Positions 25,038 to 36,127 are shown, counted from the stretch's first letter. The stretch: DNA of 64,000 nucleotides from PALSA-555 sp963821325 (GCA_963821325.1 CAWGDC010000005.1:1-64000); one strand, 5' to 3'. A program made the numbers and translations. The notes: a model not told the origin generated them from the letters alone.

Positions 25038-25841
25038 TCAGACGACGCGGCGGTAGCGGGCCACGGCGAGGGGGGCGCACACCCCGACGATGGCGACGAT
25101 CCAGACGATCGCCTTCAGGACGGCCGAGCTCGTGGGTCCGCCGAGGGTGAGGGCCCGGACGGCGTTCACGACGACCGAGACGGGCTGGTTGCGGGCGAAG
25201 GCCTGCAGCCAGCCCGGCATGGTGTTCACGGGCACGAACGCGGACGAGGCGAACACCAGGGGTGCCAGCACGGGGAACGAGGCGGCTTGGGCCGTCTCGC
25301 TGTCCGGTGATGACAGTCCGACGATGGCGAAGATCCAGGACAGCGAGTACGCGAACGCGAGCACCAGGCCCAGACCGGCGGCCATGGCGATGACGTTGGT
25401 GTGCACCGACCACCCGACGAGGAAGCCCATCGCGCACATGAGCAGGACGACGAAGACGTTGCGGAGCAGGTCGGCGAGGGTCCGGCCCACGAGCACGGCC
25501 GAGCGTGCCATGGGCAGGGACCGGAACCGGTCGATGACGCCCTTCTGCAGGTCGTCGGCGAGCCCGATCCCGGTCTGGAGCGACCCGAAGGTGACCGTCT
25601 GCACGAACACGCCCGGCATCAGGAAGTCGACGTACGGGACGCCCGGCACCTTGATCGCGCCACCGAAGACGTAGCGGAACATCAGGACGAAGACGATCGG
25701 CTGCACCGTGGCGAAGACGAGAAGTTGCGGGTTGCGGCGGACGGTCAGCACGTTGCGCCACGCCACCGTGACCGCGTCGGCCACCGCGTGGGTGCGGGGC
25801 TGGGGCGGCGCCGCCGGCGCGGCGACCGTCGCCGCGCTCAT
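25038..25841 (-). CDS. DrrB-type ABC-2 transporter permease
   Basis: 267 aa with six predicted membrane segments. The start MSAATVAAPAAPPQPRTHAV is followed by the ABC-2 pattern WRNVLTVRRNPQLLVFATVQ ... FVLMFRYVFGGAI and DFLMPGVFVQTVTFGSLQTG, and then SLPMARSAVLVGRTLADLLR. This is the daunorubicin-resistance (DrrB) permease family. The ATG at 25841 overlaps the ATPase stop. With its partner it probably exports a hydrophobic drug or lipid. Confidence 0.9.
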   Translation of the reverse strand: MSAATVAAPAAPPQPRTHAVADAVTVAWRNVLTVRRNPQLLVFATVQPIVFVLMFRYVFGGAIKVPGVPYVDFLMPGVFVQTVTFGSLQTGIGLADDLQKGVIDRFRSLPMARSAVLVGRTLADLLRNVFVVLLMCAMGFLVGWSVHTNVIAMAAGLGLVLAFAYSLSWIFAIVGLSSPDSETAQAASFPVLAPLVFASSAFVPVNTMPGWLQAFARNQPVSVVVNAVRALTLGGPTSSAVLKAIVWIVAIVGVCAPLAVARYRRVV

Positions 25842-26821
25842 CGGCCCCGCCGTCGCGGCGCGGCCGCCTCTGCGTCGTCCGCCTCGTTCTCCTCCGCAGC
25901 GTGCCCCGTGAGCGACAGGAACACGTCGTCGAGGGTGGGTTCGCGCAGCACCATCGTCACCGGCTCGAGATGGTCGGCGTCGAGGGCGCGCACCGTCTCG
26001 AGCATGGCGCTCGCCCCGTTGGCGACGTTCATGCGCAGCTCTTGGCCGTCGACGTCGACCGACCCGATTGGCGCGAGGCGAGACGCCGCGGCCGCCGCGG
26101 CCTGGTTCGTCGCGAACGCGACTTCGATGACGGTCGCGCCGAGCTGCGCCTTCAGCTCGGCGGAGGTGCCCTCGGCGATGATCTGGCCGTGGTCGATGAC
26201 CACGATGTTGTTGGCGAGCCGGTCGGCCTCCTCCAAGTACTGGGTGGTCAGCAGCAACGTGGTGCCACCCTCGACGAGCTCCTCGATGACGCGCCACAGC
26301 TCGGTGCGCCCGTACGGGTCGAGGCCGCTGGTCGGCTCGTCGAGGAACAGGACCGGCGGGTTGTGCACGAGCGCGGCCGCGAGGTCGAGACGGCGGCGCA
26401 TGCCCCCCGAGAAGGTGCGTGCCAGCCGATCCGCGGCGTCGGTGAGCTCGAAGCGCTCGAGCAGCTCGTCGCCGCGGGCGCGTGTCTGACGGTAGGGGAG
26501 ATGGGTGAGGCGGCCGACGAGGCGGAGGTTCTCCCGGGCGGTGAGGTTCTCGTCGATCGCGGCGTACTGGCCGGCGAGGCCGATGATGCCGCGGACCCGT
26601 GCCGGCTCGGCAGCGACGTCGACGCCGAGCACCCGGGCCTCGCCGTCGTCGGCGCGCAGCAGCGTGGTGAGGATCCGCACCGCGGTCGTCTTGCCCGCGC
26701 CGTTGGGGCCGAGCAGGCCCAGCACGGTCCCGGTGCCGACGTGGAACGAGATGCCGCGCAGCGCCTCGACCGTGCCGAAGTGCTTGACGAGGCCGTCGGC
26801 CGAGATGGCGGCGTCCGGCAC
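25838..26821 (-). CDS. DrrA-type ABC transporter ATP-binding protein
   Basis: Walker A GPNGAGKTT, signature FSGGMRRRLDLAAAL, Walker B FLDEPTSGLDP and the DrrA C-terminal extension (about residues 220-315, ending in a charged tail) are present. The Q-loop reads GLAGQYAAIDENLTARENL. The start is GTG 26821, three bases after the stop of the universal stress protein gene. It forms a pair with the DrrB permease downstream. Confidence 0.9.
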   Translation of the reverse strand: MPDAAISADGLVKHFGTVEALRGISFHVGTGTVLGLLGPNGAGKTTAVRILTTLLRADDGEARVLGVDVAAEPARVRGIIGLAGQYAAIDENLTARENLRLVGRLTHLPYRQTRARGDELLERFELTDAADRLARTFSGGMRRRLDLAAALVHNPPVLFLDEPTSGLDPYGRTELWRVIEELVEGGTTLLLTTQYLEEADRLANNIVVIDHGQIIAEGTSAELKAQLGATVIEVAFATNQAAAAAASRLAPIGSVDVDGQELRMNVANGASAMLETVRALDADHLEPVTMVLREPTLDDVFLSLTGHAAEENEADDAEAAAPRRRGR

Positions 26822-26824
26822 GGG

Positions 26825-27268
26825 TCAGGCGGATCCGTCGGGCCGCCAGCCGGCGGGCACGGCGACGATCGGCCGGGCGGCGTGGTGCAGCAGCTGGTGC
26901 GTCGTGCTGCCCATCAGCAGCTCGTTCACGGTGCCGCGTCCCGTCATCCCGACCACGATCAGCTCGGCGTCCTCCCTTTCGGCGCAGCGCAGCAGCGCGT
27001 CGGCCGGCCGGCCGTGCAGCACCCGTGTCTCGTACGCGACGCCTGCCTCGCGCAGCGGCGCGGTCCACTCCTCTCGGAGGCGGCGCTCGAACTCGTGGAC
27101 GAGCGGGTCGGCGTTGACCTGCACGGCGGCGAGCTCCCATTCGAGCGCGGACGAGCTGACGTACGCGACGACGAGCTCCGCGTGCTCACGCTGCGCGTGC
27201 CCGAGGCCCCAGGTGAGGGCGCTTCTCGCCGCGGGGGAGTCGTCGTAGCCGACGAGCGCGCGCCGCAT
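26825..27268 (-). CDS. universal stress protein (UspA family)
   Basis: 147 aa with a complete Usp fold: ALVGYDDSPAARSALTWGLG at the start, and the ATP-binding G-x2-G-x9-G-S/T motif near the C-terminus (GMTGRGTVNELLMGSTTHQL). ATP-binding Usp proteins act in stress survival. Its ATG overlaps the stop of the upstream small gene. It sits in one operon with the DrrAB pair. Confidence 0.9.
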   Translation of the reverse strand: MRRALVGYDDSPAARSALTWGLGHAQREHAELVVAYVSSSALEWELAAVQVNADPLVHEFERRLREEWTAPLREAGVAYETRVLHGRPADALLRCAEREDAELIVVGMTGRGTVNELLMGSTTHQLLHHAARPIVAVPAGWRPDGSA

Positions 27269-27576
27269 CAGGGGGTCGTGCTCGGCCCGGGGGGCGGGCC
27301 GCCCGGCTGGCGGGCTTCCTGCTCGCGGATCCAGGCCACGACGTCGTCGGGCTCGCCCTCGTCGTGCGTCGCGAAGAACGCCTCGACCCACCGCAGGATC
27401 TGGTCGTCGCTGAAGCCGTCCGCCTCGAGGCGGGCCCGGACCTCGTTCTCGAGCATCCGTTCCGGCTCGACCCGCTCGATCGGCACGCGGGGCACGTGGA
27501 CGCCGGCCTCCTCGGGGAACTCCGGTTCGAGACGGTCACCACCGCGGTCGCTGCCCTCGGGGTGGGGCGGGGCCAT
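27268..27576 (-). CDS. hypothetical protein, 102 aa, first gene of the exporter operon
   Basis: The ATG at 27576 follows GGAGGAAA, an excellent ribosome-binding site. The product (MAPPHPEGSDRGGDRLEPEF...) is acidic and helical in its second half (LENEVRARLEADGFSDDQIL, VEAFFATHDEGEPDDVVAWI) with a proline-rich tail. Its stop overlaps the Usp start. No family recognised. Confidence 0.7.
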   Translation of the reverse strand: MAPPHPEGSDRGGDRLEPEFPEEAGVHVPRVPIERVEPERMLENEVRARLEADGFSDDQILRWVEAFFATHDEGEPDDVVAWIREQEARQPGGPPPGPSTTP

Positions 27577-27680
27577 CTCGTTTCCTCCGGGTGCCGGGCC
27601 GGCACCCTGCGGCCAGCCGGCCGCGAGGATACGCGAGAGATCTCCGGCACCGGTCCGGGGCCGTGCCCCGGTGACGGGTG

Positions 27681-27724
27681 GGCTCGGGTCGCCGCGCCGG
27701 GGGAGCGTTGCGGCGACCCGAGCC
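27681..27724. terminator. 15-bp perfect inverted repeat
   Basis: GGCTCGGGTCGCCGC (27681-27695) is exactly complementary to GCGGCGACCCGAGCC (27710-27724) with a 14-base loop. It lies upstream of the minus-strand exporter operon and far from the plus-strand lipoprotein gene. It could be a terminator of an unseen transcript or a regulator-binding site; no U-tract follows on either strand. Confidence 0.45.
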
Positions 27725-28339
27725 GCACACGGCCGGCGCGCGGCCAGGCCGCGTGCCGAGCAGGGTCGGGGCTGGCGCGGACGCCACCGGGCGAGTTGGT
27801 CGCGCCGCGCCGGGCCCCTTGCGCTGGTACTACGAGCGGGAGCCCCCAACGGATTGGCGGCAACCAGCGACCAGCTGGCCGCGGCGCCGAGGCGGGCACC
27901 GCCACGAGGGCACCAGCCGGGTGCGCCCGCTGCCCGTTCCACCTGGGTCGGATCCGCACCGCGCGGGTGGCCCAGGCTGTGCCGGGCGGCGCACCGGATC
28001 CGGCTCTGCTGGCGACACGGCGTCTGAGGCCGTGCGGCCGACGCCGGTCGGCACGCGCGTCGTCGTGGTGCCGCGGGCGATCGGTCATGACGAGAGCGCT
28101 GGTTGACACCGCGGCGATCGCGACCACGCCCGTGCCCAGTTCGGGCGTCGTTCACAAACCGCACAGATGCCCGCAATCGGCCGGGATGGTCGGATCCCGT
28201 TAATCCACACCGTCCCCCACCGTTGCTCAAGATGCTCCGGTGGTCCGCCGATCCTCGAGGAGAGGCTTTCGGGACATTCGCCAACCCAGCCTCTACGATT
28301 CCATGCCACCGCGTTTCCCTGAGGTCGGAGCCCCGCGCC
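27725..28339. other. intergenic region, no supported gene
   Basis: About 615 bp between divergent operons. Open frames on both strands are Arg/Pro/Gly-rich and match nothing. It must hold the promoters for the exporter operon (left) and the lipoprotein operon (right). I saw no convincing RNA structure besides the inverted repeat at 27681-27724. Confidence 0.5.
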
Positions 28340-28939
28340 ATGGATCTTCCCCGCTGTCGTCTTCGCTGCTCCGCCGTGGTCGCCACCGCGATCGCCGGTG
28401 TGGTGTTCGCCGCGTGCGGAAGCTCGGGTCCGAGCGTCGCGGCGCGGCCGGGTCAGAGCGCGACGACCACCAGCTCCTCGGCGACCTCCACGACGACGAC
28501 CGTCATGACCGCGCCGAGCGCGACGACGACGACCGCGGTGCCCGCCAACCTGCAGCAGATCAGCTTCCAAGGCCTCGTCTTCGAGGCACCGAAGGCGTGG
28601 CCGGTCTACACGCTCAGCGCCGACCCGACGCGCTGCGTCCGCTACGACGTGAACGCCGTCTACCTCGGCCAGGAGGGTCCCACCCCCTCGTGCCCGGCGA
28701 ACCCGATCGGTCACCTCGACACGGTGCAGGTCGCCCCGATCAACGCCCACACCCAGTCGCTGACCACGCCCGCGACGCAGGCCGAGACGCTGAACGGCCT
28801 GAGCGTGCGCGTCGACCCGAACGCGACGACTGACGGAGCGTTCACGATCGTGTTCCCGTCGCTCCAGCTGGTCGCGGTCGTGACCACCCACAACGTGGCG
28901 ACCGACGAGCTGATCGTCGCGAGCTTCCAGCATGCGTGA
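28340..28939 (+). CDS. lipoprotein of unknown function, 199 aa
   Basis: Signal peptide MDLPRCRLRCSAVVATAIAG ending in the lipobox VVFAACGSS, then a Thr/Ser-rich linker of about 30 residues, typical of surface lipoproteins in this genome. The mature domain (residues about 70-199) begins LQQISFQGLVFEAPKAWPVY and has a cysteine pair (TRCVRY ... PSCPANP). No family recognised. Its stop overlaps the next gene by eight bases. Confidence 0.65.
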   Translation: MDLPRCRLRCSAVVATAIAGVVFAACGSSGPSVAARPGQSATTTSSSATSTTTTVMTAPSATTTTAVPANLQQISFQGLVFEAPKAWPVYTLSADPTRCVRYDVNAVYLGQEGPTPSCPANPIGHLDTVQVAPINAHTQSLTTPATQAETLNGLSVRVDPNATTDGAFTIVFPSLQLVAVVTTHNVATDELIVASFQHA

Positions 28940-29753
28940 GCGAGTGCGGCACCGCCGCCGCGTCCTCACGCTCGGCGCTGGCCTGCTGGCCTGCGCGGTG
29001 CTCGCCGCGTGCGTGCCCCCGCCCCCGCCGCCCCCGCCCGGCACGTTCACCGGTCTCGGGTTCGATACCTGCGCCGCACCCACCACCGGCACGATGAGCG
29101 CGTGGCTGAGCTCGCCGTACCGGGCCATCGGCGTCTACATCGGAGGCGAGACCCGCGGCTGCTCCCAGCCCAACCTCACCGCCAGCTGGGTCTCGAGCGT
29201 CGGGGACTCGGGCTGGCACCTTGCCCCCCTCTACGTCGGGCTCCAGGCGCCGTGCAACAGCGACCTCTTCGGCAGCAGCGTGTTCAGCGCTGACCCAGCG
29301 ACCGCCGGGTCCGAGGGCACCGCCGACGCCATCTATGCCGCCCGGGACGCCTTCGCGTTGGGCCTCGGTCCCGGCAACCCGATCTACTTCGATCTCGAGG
29401 CGTACAACGAGAGCGACAGCCAATGCGCGCTCGCGGCGATGAGCTTCCTCAACGGTTGGGACTCGGCGCTCGCACAGGGCGGCTACGTGTCCGGCGTGTA
29501 CTCGAGCGCCGCGTCCGGGATCGTGGACCTCGCGACGGAGGTCTCCAACCCGGGATTCCATCTGCCGAACGCCATCTGGATCGCCGACTGGGACAACAGC
29601 ACGTCCGTCTACGGCAACCCCTACCTCGCCGACAACCTCTGGGCGAACCACCAGCGCCTCCACCAGTACACCGGCGGCACGCCATCGCCCGCCTACGGCG
29701 GGATCTCGATAAACATCGACAACGACGCCGTCGACGCGCCCCTCGCCGGCTGA
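28932..29753 (+). CDS. DUF1906 (Rv2525c-like) glycoside-hydrolase-fold lipoprotein
   Basis: 273 aa. Lipobox VLAACVPPPP followed by a polyproline stretch. The domain starts FTGLGFDTCAAPTTGTMSAW and contains AIGVYIGGETRGC, WHLAPLYVGLQ, IYFDLEAYN and ANHQRLHQYTGG, the TIM-barrel pattern of DUF1906 with a catalytic-like Asp/Glu pair in YFDLEAY. Rv2525c-like proteins are linked to cell-wall metabolism. Co-transcribed with the lipoprotein gene upstream. Confidence 0.8.
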   Translation: MRERVRHRRRVLTLGAGLLACAVLAACVPPPPPPPPGTFTGLGFDTCAAPTTGTMSAWLSSPYRAIGVYIGGETRGCSQPNLTASWVSSVGDSGWHLAPLYVGLQAPCNSDLFGSSVFSADPATAGSEGTADAIYAARDAFALGLGPGNPIYFDLEAYNESDSQCALAAMSFLNGWDSALAQGGYVSGVYSSAASGIVDLATEVSNPGFHLPNAIWIADWDNSTSVYGNPYLADNLWANHQRLHQYTGGTPSPAYGGISINIDNDAVDAPLAG

Positions 29754-29779
29754 CCCGCACGCCTGACGCCCTGACCTGA

Positions 29780-32700
29780 TCAGGCCGCGGGAGGCGCTCG
29801 CAGCCGGGCTCGCACGGCCTCGACGGCCGCCGGCAGGTCGTTGACGGCGCGCTCGACGGCCTCCGGCGGGCGGGCGAACACGAACACGCAGCCCACCACG
29901 GCCTCGTGCAGCGTCTCCTGCAGCGCCAGCGCGTACGCCGCGCCCTGCGGTGCGTAGTGGGCGGCGGCCGCGTCGAGCGCCAGCCCGCTCGGGGCGTGGT
30001 CGGTCTTGTAGTCCACGACGACGAGCCCGTCCGGGGTGCGGACGAGCAGGTCGATGAACCCTTCGAGGAGGCGGCCGTCGACCACGGCCCCGACCGGCAG
30101 CTCTCGCCAGCACGGCCAGCCGCTGTGCGCGGCGCGCTGGACCGTCGGGGCGGCCAGCACGCTCGCCGCGAGCGCCCGCACCTCCCGCTCGCGCTCCGGG
30201 ATCCCCTCGGCGAGCGCCTGCGCCCGCGCCGTGACATCCAGTCCCGCGCCGGTGGCGAGGTCGACGGTCTGCAGCACGGCGTGCACCGCTCGCCCGATCG
30301 CGGTGCCGGCGCGGCCTCGACGCCACGGCGGACGTTCGTCCACGACGTCGTCCGGCTCGACGATCCCGGGCTCCTCGGTGAGCGACGTCGCCGCGATCGA
30401 CGCCGGGACGCCCGCGCGCGTCAGCAGCGCGTCGCGCCGTGCGATCCAGGCGTCGCGGGCGGCCGGCGCGGCGCTCGCCGGCGCCGGTGCGACCTGCCGG
30501 CCGGACCGGCGGGCCCGCGCCGTCGGGGCGAGGACCTCGACACCGGCCGCGTCGAGGTGCGGCGCGAGCGCTGGCCGCATGGCAGCCCGTCGTCCCGGCC
30601 TTGTGGTGCAGGCTCACCACGAGGTGGTCCCGCGCGCAGTCATCGCGACGTAGAGCAGCCGCAGGCGCTCCGCGTCCTCGCGCGCGCGCTCCTCGACCCG
30701 GCCGGCCTCGTAGCCGTCGGTCTCGACGAGGCGACCAGAGACCTTGACGCCGACCCGCAGCTGCGGGCCGTCGGTTCCCCACAGGACCGGCGGCGGCTGG
30801 TTCCCCGGGAGGGTGTTCAGGCCAGCGAGCACCACGATGGGGAACTCGAGGCCCTTCGCCCCGTGGACGGTGAGGATCCGCACCGCCGGGTCGTCAGGCT
30901 CGGGCGCGACGGCCTCGTTCACGCGGGCCCGCTCCTCGGCTTGACGCCACGCCCACTCGATGAAGCCGCGCAGGCTCGTCTCGCCGGCGTCCTCCCAGGC
31001 CCGCGCCTCGTCGAGCAGGAACCGGATGCGCCGCCAGTGGTCGCGGGGCCGTCGATGCCGCGCCGCGAGCTCGAGCAGCCGGCGCTCGTGCACGACCGCG
31101 TCGACCGTGCCACTCACCGTGCGCCACCAGCGGGCGCGCCAGAGGTCGGCGAGCGACGCCAAGCCCATGGCGACGGGCTCGGGCGAGCCCGCGGGAGGGT
31201 CGCGGCGGTGGTCCCACCCGCCACCGCCGGCGACATGCGCGGCCAGGTCCGGGTCGCTGCAGCCGTAGGCGGGGGAGCGCAGCGCGGCGACGACCGCGAT
31301 CTCGTCCGTCGGGTCGTCGATCGCAGTGAGGATGTGGAGCAGATCCTGGACCTCGGCGGTGGAGTACACGAGGCTCTGACTCTCGACTCGGACCGGGATC
31401 TCGGCGGTCTCGAGCGCGGCTTCGAGCGCGGGCAAGACGGTGCGGGTCGGGATCAGCAGCGCGATGTCGCGCGCGACGGCCGGCCGGCTGCGCCCCGGCG
31501 GGTCCTCGATCGGCCACCCGTCGGCGAGGATCTGGCCGATGATGTCGGCGACGTCGGTGGCCTCGTCCTCGCGGACCTCGACCACCGGCGCGTCGCTCTC
31601 GCCGCCGATCACCGCGACACGAGCGGACGGCACCGTGCGGTGCGGGTGCAGGATGACGTGGGCGGGCTGGACACCGGGCTCCTCGACGAGGAGGTCCTCG
31701 AACACGCGGTTGACGGTGTCGAGGATGGCCGGCGCCGACCGGAAGTTCTCGACCAGCGCGACCAGTTCGAGGCCGAGCGACTGGCGCGCCTCGTCGTAGA
31801 CCCGCAGGTCGGCGCTGCGGAACCGGTAGATCGCCTGCTTCGGGTCACCGACCAGGGTCAGCGCGCCCGGGCGGATCGGGCCGTCGGACCACCGGCGCGC
31901 CGCGTGCTCAGGATCCGACGTGGCGAGCAGCACCGCGAGCTCGATCTGCAGCGGGTCGGTGTCCTGGAACTCGTCGATCAGCAGGCATCGGTAGCGCGCC
32001 GCGGCGGCGGCTCGCGCCTCGGGGTGGTCCCGCAGCAGGTCGCGGGCCAGGACCAGTAGGTCGTGGAACCACAGCCGGCCCTCGCGTCGACGCTCGTCGG
32101 CGTAGGCGCGCGCGAACGACGTGAGCCGGCCGGTCAGCACCGTGAGGGCGCCCCGGCGCTGCTCCTCGAGGATCTCGACAGCCAGACGCTGGACGTCGGC
32201 GCGGGCCGCACGGGCCGCGTTGACGTCGTCCCAGCTGCTCCTGCCGGCCCCGGTTGCTCTTGCCCTGTGGGACGGCCTGGATGGCCGCGAACACGTCGAG
32301 CTCGTCGGCCGCGGCGGCGAGGTCGTCGCGGACCGGCAGGAACGAGCCGATGTGCGCCGCGAGCAGGTCGGTGTCGTCGTGGCATCCGTCCGTCCGGATC
32401 GCCACGCAGGTCGTCGATCGCCTGACGCAGCTCCGCCGCTCGCAGCGGTGGGATCGGCGCCGCGCCGGCCGTGTCCCCCAGGCGGTCGTGGTACTCGGAG
32501 AACGCGAGCCCGGCGGGTCGCAGCCCCGCGACGGTCAGGCCGGACGCCAGCCAGACGGTCAGCGCCGACTCCAGGTCGGCGTCGGCGAAGAGGTCGTCGA
32601 CCAGCGCCGGACCAGTGCTGCTCGAAGTCCACGCTCGCTTCGATCGGCTCGAGGACGCGGAAGCCCGGCGGGAGCCCGATCTCGAAGGGATGCTCGCTCA

Positions 32701-33051
32701 ACAGGCGCCGACGCGAAGCCGTGCAGCGTCGTCAGCGCCGCCTCGTCGAGCTGGTCGAGCGCGTGGCGGCACCGTCGCCGCGCGTCGGCGTCGCGCGGCT
32801 GGTCGGTCCGTGCCGGCCGCGGCGTGCTCGAGGCCGGCGCGGACCCGGTCACGGAGCTCCGCGGCGGCCGCCTCGGTGAACGTGATCGCCGCGAGGTGAC
32901 GCAGCTCGACGTGGCCGTCGGCGACGAGCGCGACGACACGGTCGACGAGCGCCGTCGTCTTGCCGGTGCCGGCACCGGCTTCGACGAACAGGCTCGCGTC
33001 GTGCCCGTCTCGGACACGTGCCCGGGCGGCCTCGTCGCCGATGCTGCTCAC
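29780..33051 (-). CDS. addA: AddA-like UvrD helicase-nuclease, several frameshifts
   Basis: From GTG 33051, which overlaps the addB stop: Walker A VEAGAGTGKTTAL, Walker B LLIDEFQDTDPLQ, motif III LTLVGDPKQAIYRFRSAD, motif V HGAKGLEFPIVVLAG and motif VI LLYVAMT-R-ARDHLVV. The C-terminus carries a RecB-type nuclease (GFIDLLVRTPDGLVVVDYKTD). The corrected protein of about 1090 aa is normal for AddA. Frame changes lie near 32,800, 32,705, 32,620, 32,395, 32,245, 30,640 and 30,590. Since motifs on both sides are conserved, I take them as assembly indels. Role: double-strand-break end resection with AddB. Confidence 0.8.
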
Positions 33052-36000
33052 TCGGGCTCCGTCAGGCGCCGAAACCCGTCGAGCGCGGGATCGTCGGCCT
33101 TTCGTGTCCAGGTGGTGGCCCGGTCGGCCGGACAGAGCCGGTCGTAGGGGCAGGTGGCGCAGTGGCCGAACGTCTCGTGGTGGACCCGGGGGTTGTAGAA
33201 CGGCTCGCCGGGGACGGCAGGGAACGAGCCGTGCTCGATGCCGTCGACGATCGCGTCGAGCGCCTCGACGAGGCGGGTCTCGATCTCGGCGTCGACGGCG
33301 AAGCCGTGTTCGGCTTCGTCGGCCGTCTCGGCGCGGGTGTACCAGTAGTACGCGTCGGCCTCGTCCGCGCCGGTCAGCGCGAGCGCGGCCCGGGCGTACA
33401 CCGGCAGCTGCAGGCGCTGACCGGCGCCGACGGGATCCTCGTCGTCCGGCGGGGCGTATCGGGGGTCGCCCGTCTTGTAGTCGTAGACGACCACCCGACG
33501 CCCGTCGGGGGAACGGTCGAGGCGGTCGATGCGGCCACGGAAGCGCACCGGCCGCGCGTCCGACAGTCGGACGACGACGTCGGGCTGCCCGGCGCCGCCG
33601 AAGCCGACCTCGAGGTCCTCGCCGCCCGGTGTGGCGTCGTGGCGGCGACGCAGCGCCTCGTCGATCTCGAGGAAGCGCAGCGCCGTGCGCTGGATTCGGC
33701 GCCGGGCGAAGCGCCACAGGAGCGGACGGCCGGTCACGCCGCGCCGCTCGGCGTCGCCACAGTGCTCGTCGACGAGCTCGAGCAGGCGGTCACGATCGGC
33801 GGCCGTCCACCCGGCGCGCCGGCGTCAGCGGCGGGCGCTCCCGCACGAAGGCCTCGAGGATGGCGTGCACCAGCAGCCCCTCGTCGAGCGGGTGGATCGT
33901 CTCGATCTCCTCCGGTCGGGGGACGTCACGGATCCGCAGCACCCGCCCCAGCAGGTAGCGGAACGGGCAGGTCGCCCAGTCCTGCAGGGCGGTGGCCGCG
34001 ACCGCCGGGGCGTCGTCGCCGGCGGCCGGTGGCCGCGCGTCGCAACGGCCGTCGTACGCGGTGAACGCGCTCGAGGCCCGACCGGCGGCGAGGCGGTAGC
34101 CGCCCGCGAGGCCGTCGGTCGCGAGGGGATGCTCGGCGACGGCGCGACCCGACGCCCGCCACTCGGCGAGGGCGCGGAGGTCACGTTCGAGGAGCGAACC
34201 CGGTTCGGCGTCGTGGACGGCCCCCGCCTCGAACGACGCGATCACGTCGAGCCACGGCTGGGGCTCGTCGACGTGGGACAGCCACTCCGCGCTGACCGCC
34301 CGTCCTACGTGTGCCGCGGCCGCGTCGAGCAGCCAGCGAGCTGGGAGGCGGGGCTGTTGCGCCCGCGGGTCGGCGCGGTGGAAGCACACGGTCACCACGT
34401 CGGCGCTGAGCAGCGCGGCCTCGTAGGCGCGACGATCCTCGGCGCGCCGGTCCGCGGTGGTGGGCAGCCCGGCGGCGGCGCGGTCCACGTCGGTGAGGAA
34501 CGGGTCTTCCCGGCCGCGCGGCGGGAGCGACCCTTCCGTGCCGCCAAGGACCGTCACCACCGCGAAGTCGGCGCCGAACACCGCGTGGAGCGGCCCGACG
34601 AAGACGCCCGTGCCGAAGCGGCCCGCGTGCGGCCCGGGCGTGTCGAGCGCGTTGGCGAGCCCGACGCGGAAGCGAGGCAGGTCAACCGGGCTGCCGACCG
34701 CGTCGAGCGCGGCCAGCTCCCGCAGGATCGCGTCGATGCGCCGCGCCGCGTCGAGGTCCCGCTCGGGCCAGTCCTGCCGTTGCCCCTCGCCGCCGAGGTA
34801 GCGGGCCAGGAGTCCCGACGCCCACGCGCTGAACCCGGCCCACGTCGTCGTGGTCGGCGGCGCGGCGCGCTCGGTCAGCTCCGCCAGGAACGTCTGGAGG
34901 CGGTGGGTCTGGTCGAGGTCGCGTTCGAGAGAGGTCACCCGCCACTCGGGCTGGTCGTCGTCGTCGCGGGCGGCGGCGAGGTCGACGTCGAGCTCCGCGG
35001 CGTGATGCGCCAGCCGGTCGTGCCACTGCGCGGCGCCCGCGACGACACCGGCGGCACGCGAGACGAGGTCCCACCGGGCGCCGGGGACCCGCCGGCCCTC
35101 CGCGTCGAGGATGGGGCCCGCGGCGAGCCACGCGGCGACGCCATCCCGCGGGTACCCGTCGTCGACGAGGTCGATGACGCTGGTCAGGACCCGTCCCGCC
35201 ACCGAGTCCCCCAGCCGCTGCGGCGACGGGCCGTTCCACGGAATCGCCGCTCCGTCGAGGAGCTCGGGCACCAGCCGGGCGTACGGCTCCGCGACGGGAT
35301 ACAGGAGCGCCATCCGGCCGAACGGGATGCCGTCCTCCGCGTGCGCGAGCAGGCGACGCATCGCCGCGCGCGTCTCGTCCTCCGGGTCGGGGGCGGCCAC
35401 CAGCCGCGGCGCCGGGCCGCGCTCGGTGGGGTCGAGCGGCGCGGCCTCGACGACGACGCCGCGGCCGCGGGCCGCGAGGGCGCGCGAGGAGGCGATCCTC
35501 GGCGGGGGAGCGGCGGCGCGGGAGGTAGGCGATCACCGTCCCGAGCTCGTCGAGCGTCGCGCCGTCGTCGATCGCGTCGGCCGCGACGGCCGCGAGGTCC
35601 TGGTCGTCGTAGCTGTCCCGCGTCGCGTCGAGGTAGCAGCGGTACAGGTCCACGACCGCCGCGGCGTGGCCGGCCCGCGCGGCGAGCGTGTTGAGCGCGC
35701 CGAGTGGGGCGCGACGCAGGTCGGTGAACGTGGCGGCCAGGCCGACCTCGGTGCCGCGATGGTCGGCGAGGGCGGCGAACGGCCCGGGCGCAGCGCGGAG
35801 CACGGTGTGGACCGCCTCGACCCGCCGCACACCGCTCAACGGGACCCGATCCGCGGCCGCGAGCACCGGCGCGCCCACCAGCTCGGCGACCCGGGCCAAC
35901 GCCATGAAGCGGACGTTCACGAGCCCGTCCCGGCGGGCCAGCTCGCGGCGCAGCGCCAGACCGGCGTACGGCGACGGGACGGCGACGGTCACGGGCGCCA

Positions 36001-36127
36001 GCGGGTCGGCGGCCTTCGCCTCCCGGACCAGGTTCCAGAGGATCTCGCGGGCCGGGGCGCCGAGCTCGGTGACGAAGGTGCGGGGCCGCGCCGACCCAGT
36101 GGCAGCACCGGGCCCGTCGCCGCTCAC
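33048..36127 (-). CDS. addB: AddB-like PD-(D/E)XK nuclease, frameshifted
   Basis: The N-terminus (RTFVTELGAPAREILWNLVR, VRFMALARVAELVG) is an inactivated helicase-like domain without Walker A, as in AddB. The C-terminal nuclease shows GRIDRLDRSPDGRRVVVYDYKTGDP. An iron-sulfur staple is formed by Cys in DWATCPFRYLLGR and the cluster HCATCPYDRLC. Frame changes near 35,490 and 33,770 separate three segments; the corrected length of about 1025 aa fits. It is the promoter-proximal gene of an addB-addA operon (GTGA overlap). Confidence 0.8.

Noticed and set aside
27678..28106. Plus-strand gene of 142 codons in the intergenic region
   Set aside because: Arg/Gly/Pro-rich, crosses the inverted repeat, no ribosome-binding site and no family resemblance.
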